A stretch of DNA of 8,318 bases from Candidatus Krumholzibacteriota bacterium (lineage in GTDB: Bacteria; Krumholzibacteriota; Krumholzibacteriia; Krumholzibacteriales; Krumholzibacteriaceae), in assembly GCA_030630165.1 (NCBI GenBank), contig DAOVNN010000119.1, positions 1 through 8,318 on the forward strand. Reading direction: 5' to 3'. Made by a program: the position numbers and the translations under genes. Shown one piece after another: positions 1 to 6,946 of the stretch. The notes below the pieces were generated by a model. It worked only from the letters and a program-made list of their open reading frames with translations, ran no database searches and had not been told where the DNA came from. Each line of letters begins with the position of its first letter. The first letter of the stretch is position 1.

Positions 1-1350
1 ACCATCGGGCTCTATATGGGCACACTGTTTTTACTGGGTACCCTTCGTCTATTCATTATCCACCCTTCCCGGGAACAAAAAGCGTTCCTGATTTTTCCAC
101 TGTGTTATTACCTTTCCATGTGCGCCATTTTTCATCTGCCTCGACTTTCACTACCGGTCGTGCCAGCCTATCTGGTCGTAGGGTTAGCGGTATTGTTCGG
201 AGCAGGCAGCGCGGACCGGTCCGGCCTGGGAAAATGGCTGGAATACAGATTTTCCAGCATCCTGCAATGGATCAACAAGCCTATAGCACTAAAGAAAGAG
301 AAGCCGCAGAGGCTCAGCCGCGCGGCCCGACGCTCTACCGCACGCAGAAGGAAAGACGTGCAGGCGGCCTCTGCCGCTGATACCGCTCCCACAAGTCAGT
401 CCCGAATCTCATTCATGCTTGTTATCAGCATCCTGATCGTGACAGGTCTGATCCTGTGGGAACTGGGAATCAACGTGTCCACCGAAAGATTCTACAACCG
501 TCAGAAGCCCGGTTATATCCTGGAAGTGGCCCGCTTCCTCAGAAACAATACGGAGCCAGGCAGTACTCCTGTTATAATGGCCCGCAAGGCGCATCTGGCC
601 TACTACTCGGGGATGCGATACCAATACTACCCCCCACAATGGTCCAGCTTTCAGGATTTTATAGATTTCGCACTGAATCATCAGGTGCGTTTTATCGCAT
701 ACAGCGACATAGAGCGTCTGCACTACAAAGCCGATGAATTCATGCAGCAACTGGATACTAACATTGGAATCGATGTATTCTATAGAGCTGACCACGCCCT
801 GGTATTCTCCATAGCCGAATGGATGTATACCAGCCAGGTTGACTCCGCCATGAACGATGAGGATCTTATCCGCATGATCGATGAAGCGGAAAGATCAGGG
901 AATCCTGAAAGAATTCTCTATACCTGCAAGAATATCGCCGAATTGTCTCTTTCCGGTGGCGACTGGAACACCGCTGCCGGCTATTATCTCCTGGGAATGG
1001 AGATAATCCGGAATCTTCCCGGCAATGTCGTCAACCCCGTGATCCTGGCAGATTTCCGCAATCATCTTTCCCAGGTGTATCTGAGACAGGGAAAATACCG
1101 GGAAGGTATTGATCTGCAACAGGAGAACATCGATCTTTTCACCCGGTTGGGAGATAGAAAGGCTCTGGCCCGGTCCCACATCTTGATCTACAGGCATTTT
1201 GAGATGCTGGAAGAGTTCGATAAAGCCCGGAGTCACCTGCAGGTCTCCCGTGATCTCTACCTGGTACTTGGAAACCGGAACGCGGTCCGCAGGATAGATA
1301 AGATCATGACCCGGTTGGATAGTCGACCGGGAACGAATCCGGTTAAATAG
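1..1350 (+). CDS. Partial PMT/ArnT-like (GT39-type) membrane protein with C-terminal TPR-like tail
   Basis: The reading frame is open from base 1 (first codons read T-I-G-L-Y before the first Met at 16), so the 5' part, which would hold any catalytic region, lies outside the window. Numbering from that Met, hydrophobic segments lie at about 1-15, 22-41 and 45-64. A very basic, Ala/Arg-rich stretch follows at 93-130, then a fourth hydrophobic segment at 131-152. A soluble domain (about 160-268) resembles the region after the last helix of PMT/ArnT-like glycosyltransferases, with VIMARKAHLAYYSG and a later FIAYSDIER strand. Residues 297-433 are helical pairs of TPR type, for example LSQVYLRQGKYREGIDLQQENI and FEMLEEFDKARSHLQVSRDL. 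By family knowledge, GT39 enzymes move sugars from polyprenyl-phosphate donors at the membrane. The assignment rests only on the C-terminal part; another polytopic TPR protein is possible. Glu is mostly GAA (about 14 of 21), unlike the minus-strand genes. It ends at TAG, convergent with the helicase gene. Confidence 0.72.
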   Translation, partial: TIGLYMGTLFLLGTLRLFIIHPSREQKAFLIFPLCYYLSMCAIFHLPRLSLPVVPAYLVVGLAVLFGAGSADRSGLGKWLEYRFSSILQWINKPIALKKEKPQRLSRAARRSTARRRKDVQAASAADTAPTSQSRISFMLVISILIVTGLILWELGINVSTERFYNRQKPGYILEVARFLRNNTEPGSTPVIMARKAHLAYYSGMRYQYYPPQWSSFQDFIDFALNHQVRFIAYSDIERLHYKADEFMQQLDTNIGIDVFYRADHALVFSIAEWMYTSQVDSAMNDEDLIRMIDEAERSGNPERILYTCKNIAELSLSGGDWNTAAGYYLLGMEIIRNLPGNVVNPVILADFRNHLSQVYLRQGKYREGIDLQQENIDLFTRLGDRKALARSHILIYRHFEMLEEFDKARSHLQVSRDLYLVLGNRNAVRRIDKIMTRLDSRPGTNPVK

Positions 1351-1376
1351 ATCAGCATGAGAGAATGCATGGGGGA

Positions 1377-3536
1377 TCATCGCCTGAATGTGAACGGAGC
1401 ATAGCTGGCGAGGAACTTCTTCGTCCCGTAGCCGGGGAACTGGACCGAGACCTTCAGCTCTGCCCCCGACCCCTCGATAATCTTTATCTTTCCCTCGCCG
1501 AATTTGGGATGGAATACGGTAACGCCCACGCGGTACCTCGAGTCCTCGCGGTGTATGTCTGAACTCTCCGTGAACGAATCGAACGATGGTATCGATGCCG
1601 CAACGTCCGAGAAAGTGCGTCTCGGCACGGCTGTACCTGTAACTTCAGTATGTTCTTTCGGAACCTCGTCGAGGAACCTCGAGGGCCTGTTGCCGGTCCA
1701 GCTGCCGAACTGCATCCTGCTCGCGGCGCAGTAGAGATACAGTTCCTCCATAGCTCTTGTCATCCCGACGTAGAAGAGCCTTCGTTCCTCTTCGAGCTCG
1801 GTGTCGTCGTCGAAGGCCGAATAGTGCGGGAGCAATCCTTCCTCCAGCCCTGTGATCATGACCGCCCTGAACTCCAGTCCCTTGGAGTTGTGAAGGGTCA
1901 TCATGCTGACCTTTTCCTCGCCCTTCAGCGCGTCGATGTCGCTGAGCAGTGCGATCTCCTCGAGAAATACCGACAGTACGGGATTCTCCGAGGAAGACGA
2001 GAACCTCAGCGTCTCGTTGAGCAGCTCCTCGACATTCTCGAGCCTCGTCTGAGCGGTAACAGGGTCCTCCTTGAGATAATCCCTGTACCCGGTCCTCTCG
2101 ATGACGGTCGACAGGAGCTCATGCGCGGTCTGGTCGGCAGCCATCAGCTCGAACGAGGCCATCATCTTGGAGAACTCGAGCGCTCTTGTCCTCTGCGCAG
2201 CGCCGAGCCTGTCGAGCGCTCCAGGTTTCCTGATGAAAGGATGCAGGCTTTCGCCCGCGGCCGCTTCCTCTATCTTCGCCAGGGTCACACCGCCAATGCC
2301 GCGCTTCGGGACATTCAATACCCTTCGGAAAGCAACATCGTCATCGGGATTACTGATCAGCTTTAAGTAAGCTAAAAGATCCTTGATCTCTTTTCTCTCG
2401 TAGAACCTCACTCCGCCGATGATCTGATAGGGCAGCCCCCCTCTCATCATCGCCGTCTCGAGGGCGCGCGACTGCGCGTGCGTGCGGTAGAGAATAGCGA
2501 TCTCGCTGCGGCTGTATCCTCCGCGGATCAGCCTGATGATAGCTTCCCTGACCGCCATCGCCTCGCCCCGGTCATCAGAAGCGTGATATATCCTGACAGC
2601 CTCGCCGCGGTCCTTCTTCGACCAGAGGCTCTTGCCCTTGCGCCCGGCGTTGTTGGCGATCACGGCGTTCGAAGCATCGAGGATCGTACTGGTGGAGCGG
2701 TAGTTCTCCTCGAGCTTGACGGTGAGCGTATCGGCATATACGCGGTCGAACTGGAGGATGTTCTCTATCGTCGCTCCCCGCCATCCGTATATCGCCTGAT
2801 CGTCGTCTCCCACGACGAAGAGATTGCGGTGGGTCGAAGCGAGCATGTCTATCATCACCATCTGGATCGTGTTCGTATCCTGGAACTCATCGACGAGGAC
2901 ATACTTGAACTGTCTCGCGTACCTGTCGAGGACCTTGGGATGGGCGGAGAAAAGCTCCACTACCCGAACGATCAGATCGTCGAAATCGAAGGCATTGCAT
3001 TTCTTCAGCTGTTTCGCGTACTCGCCGTATACAGTCGCATAGAGTTCCTCGAGCCTGTCTGCCGCGTTCTCGAACGCTTCACCCGGAAGGACCAGCCCGG
3101 TCTTCCACCTCGAGATCCTCGTCCTGATCGAAGCGGGCGGATACTCGTCCAGCTTCCACCCCTTCTTCTTCATGATGTCCTTGATCAGGCTCGTCACATC
3201 GACTTCATCGTATATCGCGAAGTTGTTCCTGAATCCTATATGCTTCGCCTCGCGCCTGAGGATCCGCAGCCCCGTAGCGTGGAAGGTACCTATCCAGGAA
3301 GGCGCCCCCCTGTCGCCCACGGCCCTGGCTACGCGCCCGCGCATCTCTCCAGCCGCTTTATTGGTGAATGTGAAAGCGAGAATACGGTCGGGGGAGATCT
3401 TCTTCTCCCTGACGAGGTAGGCGATCCTCTCGGTCAGTACCCTTGTCTTCCCGCTCCCCGCACCTGCCAGCACGAGAACATGTCCCTCTGTCTTCTCTAC
3501 GGCCTGCGTCTGCTGCGGATTCAGTTCGGTCTTCAA
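1377..3536 (-). CDS. UvrD/PcrA-type superfamily 1 DNA helicase
   Basis: This is a complete 719-residue SF1A 3'-5' DNA helicase of the cytoplasm, expected to act in repair and replication-fork maintenance. All the diagnostic motifs are visible: Q-motif region LNPQQTQAV (6-13), Walker A AGAGSGKT (24-31), TFTNKAAGEM (56-65), GTFHA (83-87), Walker B DEFQD (216-220), GDDDQAIYGWRGA (243-255), ENYRS (277-281), TLHNSKGLEF (547-556) and EEERRLFYVGMTRA (582-595). The C-terminus (about 668-719) has VFHPKFGEGKI and a final APF block. These match the Tudor-like fold that PcrA/UvrD uses to bind RNA polymerase, which suggests a role in transcription-coupled repair. A polar linker (about 625-665) joins it to the core. 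Length is normal for PcrA (about 720-740). The start is TTG. An in-frame TAG, which is the stop of the upstream gene, lies 48 bp before it with no ATG or GTG between. An AAAGGG ribosome-binding-like site lies 9 nt upstream. PcrA and UvrD cannot be separated from this sequence alone. Confidence 0.95.
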   Translation of the reverse strand: MKTELNPQQTQAVEKTEGHVLVLAGAGSGKTRVLTERIAYLVREKKISPDRILAFTFTNKAAGEMRGRVARAVGDRGAPSWIGTFHATGLRILRREAKHIGFRNNFAIYDEVDVTSLIKDIMKKKGWKLDEYPPASIRTRISRWKTGLVLPGEAFENAADRLEELYATVYGEYAKQLKKCNAFDFDDLIVRVVELFSAHPKVLDRYARQFKYVLVDEFQDTNTIQMVMIDMLASTHRNLFVVGDDDQAIYGWRGATIENILQFDRVYADTLTVKLEENYRSTSTILDASNAVIANNAGRKGKSLWSKKDRGEAVRIYHASDDRGEAMAVREAIIRLIRGGYSRSEIAILYRTHAQSRALETAMMRGGLPYQIIGGVRFYERKEIKDLLAYLKLISNPDDDVAFRRVLNVPKRGIGGVTLAKIEEAAAGESLHPFIRKPGALDRLGAAQRTRALEFSKMMASFELMAADQTAHELLSTVIERTGYRDYLKEDPVTAQTRLENVEELLNETLRFSSSSENPVLSVFLEEIALLSDIDALKGEEKVSMMTLHNSKGLEFRAVMITGLEEGLLPHYSAFDDDTELEEERRLFYVGMTRAMEELYLYCAASRMQFGSWTGNRPSRFLDEVPKEHTEVTGTAVPRRTFSDVAASIPSFDSFTESSDIHREDSRYRVGVTVFHPKFGEGKIKIIEGSGAELKVSVQFPGYGTKKFLASYAPFTFRR

Positions 3537-3545
3537 GCTGCGGAG

Positions 3546-3551
3546 CCCTTT
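3546..3551 (-). promoter_or_regulatory. Probable weak ribosome binding site for the TTG-start helicase
   Basis: On the minus strand AAAGGG lies 9 nt before the TTG start codon (3534-3536). It matches only part of the anti-Shine-Dalgarno complement. Combined with TTG it suggests modest initiation, perhaps helped by translation of the upstream gene ending 48 bp away. It supports the TTG choice because no better start exists after the in-frame TAG. Confidence 0.45.
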
Positions 3552-3557
3552 CGTGAT

Positions 3558-3583
3558 AGTCTGAGACTTATGCCGGACGGCAT
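3558..3583 (-). other. Two adjacent small inverted repeats in the gap between the barrel and helicase genes
   Basis: Within the 48-bp gap, 3570-3583 is a perfect 6-bp inverted repeat (ATGCCG, 2-nt centre, CGGCAT) beginning one base after the upstream TAG codon. As RNA it could form a 5-bp stem with a GUCC-type tetraloop. Next to it, 3558-3568 is AGTCT-N-AGACT, a perfect 5+1+5 dyad. Neither is followed by a T tract on the minus strand, so an intrinsic terminator is not supported. They could be mRNA hairpins protecting or attenuating the message, a protein-binding site, or chance. Confidence 0.4.
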
Positions 3584-3584
3584 C

Positions 3585-6500
3585 CTAGAATTGCGGCCCG
3601 ATATAGAAATGAAACACCGGCCTGCCAGTATACCTGAAATCGGTCGGCCAGCCGAGCTGGAAGTCGAGCACCATGTACCCGAACCTCATGTAGAATCCTA
3701 CACCGAAGTCGCTCCAGAAGTCGAGCCCGTTGATCTCCCTCGGCTTGAGCCTCGGGTTCATGGACTCAATGAACACCGGCTCGCCCCATACCGAACCGCT
3801 GTCGAGGAAGAGTGTCCCGCCGATATTCCCGATACCCCAGCGGCCGGGCCACCCGAATATCAGCGCGTCTATCAGGGGATACCTGTATTCGAGGTTTACC
3901 AGGATCATCCTCGGGCCCTGGAACTGCAGGTACTCGTAGCCCCTCAGCGTCAGCGGCCCTCCGAGGAAATAGAAGCGCCTGTCAGGCCCCGTGCTGATGC
4001 TCGTTACAGCGCGCAGGGCGAACGAGTTGCGGTACCACAGCGGGAAATACTTTCTGTAATCCATGAGGAATGTAGTCCTCGAGATGTCCTTGCTCGAGAA
4101 CCCGACAGCCCGCGAGGCGCTGATCATCCACCTCGAGCCGATCGCCGGGCCGAACGCCCCATAGTACGCCGAGTCGTGCACCATCGAGAGGGAAGGCTGG
4201 AAGAGTCTCCTCTGCGAGGTCCCGTTGTTGAGGTAGTATTCCTCTTCAGGCGTGCCGATCATATCAGGTGTGATATAGAACTCCCGCTCCGAGATGAACG
4301 CCTGCAGTTCGAGATCGGCCCTTGTGAACATCGAGAAGGGAAAGCTGACGTTGCCGAAGACGCCGTAATTCCGCTCAGAAAAGTACCTGTAATCGGTGAA
4401 TATCTCCCCTACAGAGGATATCCTCGAGTTGAGATAGTTCTTGAACTGGAAGATTCCGAACGAGTAGTCAAGCCTGCGCTTGAGGTAATAGTAGCTCAGC
4501 ATGATGTCGCTGTCCTCGAGGGATCCGTACAAGCCGAACTGCAGGAATATGTGGTGATCTCCGAGCAGATCGCTGAACGCCACCTGGTTTGCCAGTCCGA
4601 ATCCTATGCCTGTCGAAAAGAAGAGTCCTACCCCGTTACCGATGTAATCAGGCTGGAACTTCAGGCTGTACGGCTCGATAGTGCCGATTTTCTCCTTCAT
4701 CAGCTCCCGCTTCGCGTCGAGTGAATCGGGATGCATACCTTCCTTCGAATCCTCGTTGATAACAATAAAGGGAACATCCCGACCTGTTCGCGGGTCAGGG
4801 ATTCCTGCTTCACCAGGCGGTTTTGTCCCGCTTCCGGTTATCTCTCCGCTCACGCTTCCCGAAACTCTGTCCCTGTCACCCAGCCACTTCCTGCCCAGAT
4901 CTATCGTGTTGAGCAGCGAATCGACCGGGTCTGCCGACGCAGTTTTCATGGCTACAGGTTCAGCCGGATGGATACTGTAATCCGGCACCCTGCCGAAAGG
5001 CCTCGATCTGTCTCTGGACTCAGTCATCATCGGGCTTCCCGTGGAATATGAGACCGATGATTTCTGAGAAAACTGCTCCATTACAAAGAGATCGTATCCG
5101 CCCTGGTTGAAGGCGCTGAATACCAGCCTGTCCCTCTCCTCGGAGTACGACGGGGTAAATATCCCGCCGAGCACATCGGTGAAGCGTTGATAGGCGCCAT
5201 TGATCAGGTTACCCCTGTAGAGGTTTGTAATGTCCGTCTCGTCGGATGTGAAGATGATCTCGTCGCCGCCTTTGATGATCAGCGGCGCGCTGTCGTTCCC
5301 CGGGGTCGAGATGAGAAGTTCCTTTTCCTTTGTATCTACATCGACGGTCCATATATCCGTTTCAACCTCGAGGACGTTGTCGCCGAGCTGCAGGTTGACC
5401 CCGGCGAGCCTGTCAACACCCGTGCTGTCGCGAGCAAATATCGGCTGGACGGCGACGAGCGGATGCCGGCTGTAGGCGAGCTTCCTGCCGTACGGGAACC
5501 AGACCGGATCGGCCTCGTCGTTCATATCGTCGGTGACCTGTATCGTCGTCTCCGCCTCGAGGTCATATACATACAGGTCCGTCTTGCCCTTTAAGGTACC
5601 CACTACCGCTACCATCTTCCCATCGGAAGAAATGGCCGGGCTGAAGAAGAAGTCGACCGGTATGTCGATCTCCTTCAGTATCTTGCCCCTGGGCACGGAC
5701 ATGATGAACAGCCTGTCCCGTCCGTCCGACTTGGCGACGAAAGCGATGCTCTTTCCGTCCGGCGCCCATACAAGGCTCGATTTCATCGAGCGGATAGACT
5801 CGAACTTCTCGGAAAGGGAGCCGGTGAGTATCTTCTTCTCTATCCTGCCGGTAATGGCGTTCATCAGGTAGATGCCGTCAAGACCCTTCCTGTCCGAGTA
5901 GAAGATGATGTACTCGCCGTCAGGCGAGAATTCCGGTTTGGTATTCTGGTAACTGTGCTCCTTGACATGGTCGGTGAGACGGCGTCCGTAATGCTCAGGC
6001 TCCATCTTGTCGGCATAGTTCGGCCAGTACTTGCGCCGCAGTTCCTTCTTCCATGCCTTTGAAAGCTCGCTGGTAGTTATTCCCAGTGTAGATTTCAGAG
6101 CGGATTCGAGGGAGCGCCGGTACCTCAGCTGGTCCATGATCTCCACGACCTTGCCGGGGCCGTATGTCTCGTTGATATAATTGATGGCGGACTGCCCTGC
6201 CTTGTAGTTCATGTAGCCGCCTGCGTAGTTGAGGTCGTACGGCAGGTAGTCGAAGACAGTGGCGTCGCGCATGAACATCCTGGCGGTCGCGTCCATGCCT
6301 CCTACTGAATAGTATTCAGCCCCCCCCTCGGCAAACCAGAGGGGGATGTTGAACAGGGCACCCTGCGCAAAGGCGGACCTGAGCAGCGATCCGTATATTA
6401 TATCGAACTGGAACATGTGCACGAGCTCATGGATCGCCGTGTGTGCGAAATCCGCATTTGAGCCACCGAAATGGAGGACCATCCTTTTCCTCGTCGGCTC

Positions 6501-6860
6501 GGCGAATGCCTGGACTCCTTCGGGCAGGAGGCCCCAGGTGATGTTGGTCTGCTGAAAATACGAATGGCTCGCGTAGAGGATGACGGGGATCCGCCAGCCG
6601 ATATCATGATCGAAATCGTTCGAAAGCTTGCCGTACCCGTACTCGAGGATCACAGCGGTCCTTGCGGCCAGATCCCTGTATCCCTCGTGGAAATGTACGT
6701 CGAAATGGGGAGTTTTGAGGACTTTCCAGTCGAATTTTTTGTACTGGACCTTGTTTTTGCCGAACCGCCACGCCTGCGCACCGGCATTCTCCACCATTAC
6801 GGCGGAAAGGGCCAGTACGATCAACGCAAGCGCCAACAGACGGTTAACAGGCCGCCTCAT
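3585..6860 (-). CDS. Secreted protease-like / TolB-like propeller / Omp85 barrel fusion protein
   Basis: This is a complete 1091-residue outer-membrane protein. A signal peptide is clear: basic start MRRPVNR, hydrophobic core about 8-23, cleavage near AGA-QA (26-31). Residues 44-285 resemble peptidase MA (gluzincin) domains, with HELVH at 144-148 and WFAEGGAEYY at 175-184. H144 and H148 are candidate zinc ligands, E145 the catalytic residue and E178 the third ligand. Residues 308-597 form about six TolB/PD40 propeller blades, for example FSPDGEYIIFYSDR (311-324), WAPDGKSIAFVAKSDG (365-380) and SSDGKMVAVVG (411-421). A Ser/Pro/Gly/Asp-rich linker (about 600-730) has no recognisable POTRA. Residues 733-1091 are an Omp85 barrel with the hallmark LRGY (972-975, Arg973), the FxDxG motif (1018-1022) and a terminal Phe. 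Family knowledge gives Omp85 proteins a role in inserting or moving proteins or lipids at the outer membrane. The tamB-like gene upstream suggests a TAM-like partner. The ATG has a GGGAGG site 8 nt upstream. The substrate is unknown. Confidence 0.93.
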   Translation of the reverse strand: MRRPVNRLLALALIVLALSAVMVENAGAQAWRFGKNKVQYKKFDWKVLKTPHFDVHFHEGYRDLAARTAVILEYGYGKLSNDFDHDIGWRIPVILYASHSYFQQTNITWGLLPEGVQAFAEPTRKRMVLHFGGSNADFAHTAIHELVHMFQFDIIYGSLLRSAFAQGALFNIPLWFAEGGAEYYSVGGMDATARMFMRDATVFDYLPYDLNYAGGYMNYKAGQSAINYINETYGPGKVVEIMDQLRYRRSLESALKSTLGITTSELSKAWKKELRRKYWPNYADKMEPEHYGRRLTDHVKEHSYQNTKPEFSPDGEYIIFYSDRKGLDGIYLMNAITGRIEKKILTGSLSEKFESIRSMKSSLVWAPDGKSIAFVAKSDGRDRLFIMSVPRGKILKEIDIPVDFFFSPAISSDGKMVAVVGTLKGKTDLYVYDLEAETTIQVTDDMNDEADPVWFPYGRKLAYSRHPLVAVQPIFARDSTGVDRLAGVNLQLGDNVLEVETDIWTVDVDTKEKELLISTPGNDSAPLIIKGGDEIIFTSDETDITNLYRGNLINGAYQRFTDVLGGIFTPSYSEERDRLVFSAFNQGGYDLFVMEQFSQKSSVSYSTGSPMMTESRDRSRPFGRVPDYSIHPAEPVAMKTASADPVDSLLNTIDLGRKWLGDRDRVSGSVSGEITGSGTKPPGEAGIPDPRTGRDVPFIVINEDSKEGMHPDSLDAKRELMKEKIGTIEPYSLKFQPDYIGNGVGLFFSTGIGFGLANQVAFSDLLGDHHIFLQFGLYGSLEDSDIMLSYYYLKRRLDYSFGIFQFKNYLNSRISSVGEIFTDYRYFSERNYGVFGNVSFPFSMFTRADLELQAFISEREFYITPDMIGTPEEEYYLNNGTSQRRLFQPSLSMVHDSAYYGAFGPAIGSRWMISASRAVGFSSKDISRTTFLMDYRKYFPLWYRNSFALRAVTSISTGPDRRFYFLGGPLTLRGYEYLQFQGPRMILVNLEYRYPLIDALIFGWPGRWGIGNIGGTLFLDSGSVWGEPVFIESMNPRLKPREINGLDFWSDFGVGFYMRFGYMVLDFQLGWPTDFRYTGRPVFHFYIGPQF

Positions 6861-6946
6861 CTATCGATCCTCCCAAGGCTCAGTCCACTATAAAGATGTC
6901 CCCTGATTTGATTATTTTCAAGTGATTTAACGAAGATTTCGCGGTA
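6861..6946 (-). promoter_or_regulatory. AT-rich spacer between the tamB-like and barrel genes, possible promoter
   Basis: This 86-bp gap is distinctly richer in A+T than the flanking coding sequence. On the minus strand it holds a TATAGT hexamer (6887-6892, five of six matches to TATAAT) about 26 bp before the start codon. It also holds TTGAAA at 6916-6921 and AATAAT at 6911-6916. No pair of hexamers has normal 16-18 bp spacing: TTGAAA to TATAGT is 23 bp. A promoter is therefore only suggested. It may allow the barrel gene to be expressed apart from the tamB-like gene. No convincing terminator is seen. Confidence 0.3.
6869..6874 (-). promoter_or_regulatory. Strong Shine-Dalgarno site of the protease-propeller-barrel gene
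   Basis: On the minus strand GGGAGG sits 8 nt before the ATG at 6858-6860. It is a near-perfect anti-16S match at ideal spacing, and it fixes the start of the 1091-residue protein directly before its basic signal-peptide residues. Confidence 0.85.

Noticed and set aside
1355..1368. GCAT-GAGAGA-ATGC inverted repeat in the convergent gap, considered as a shared terminator.
   Set aside because: The stem is only 4 bp and no T tract follows on either strand.
895..1380. A 161-codon minus-strand open frame opposite the TPR-like tail.
   Set aside because: The plus strand there encodes a coherent helical repeat protein, and the minus frame shows no domain and overlaps the end of the helicase gene.
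1650..2366. A 238-codon plus-strand open frame inside the helicase gene.
   Set aside because: It lies wholly opposite conserved helicase sequence, including motifs V and VI, and has no recognisable features or ribosome binding site.
2478..4724. A 748-codon open frame on the plus strand spanning the helicase and barrel genes.
   Set aside because: It runs antisense to two genes with complete, motif-verified proteins and across their gap. Its translation is rich in Arg, Pro, Glu and Val with no domain pattern, as expected from the opposite strand of GC-rich codons.
6931..6941. CGAA-ATC-TTCG small hairpin just after the tamB-like stop codon, considered as a terminator.
   Set aside because: The 4-bp stem with a 3-nt loop is too weak, and only a scattered AT-rich sequence follows, without a run of T.
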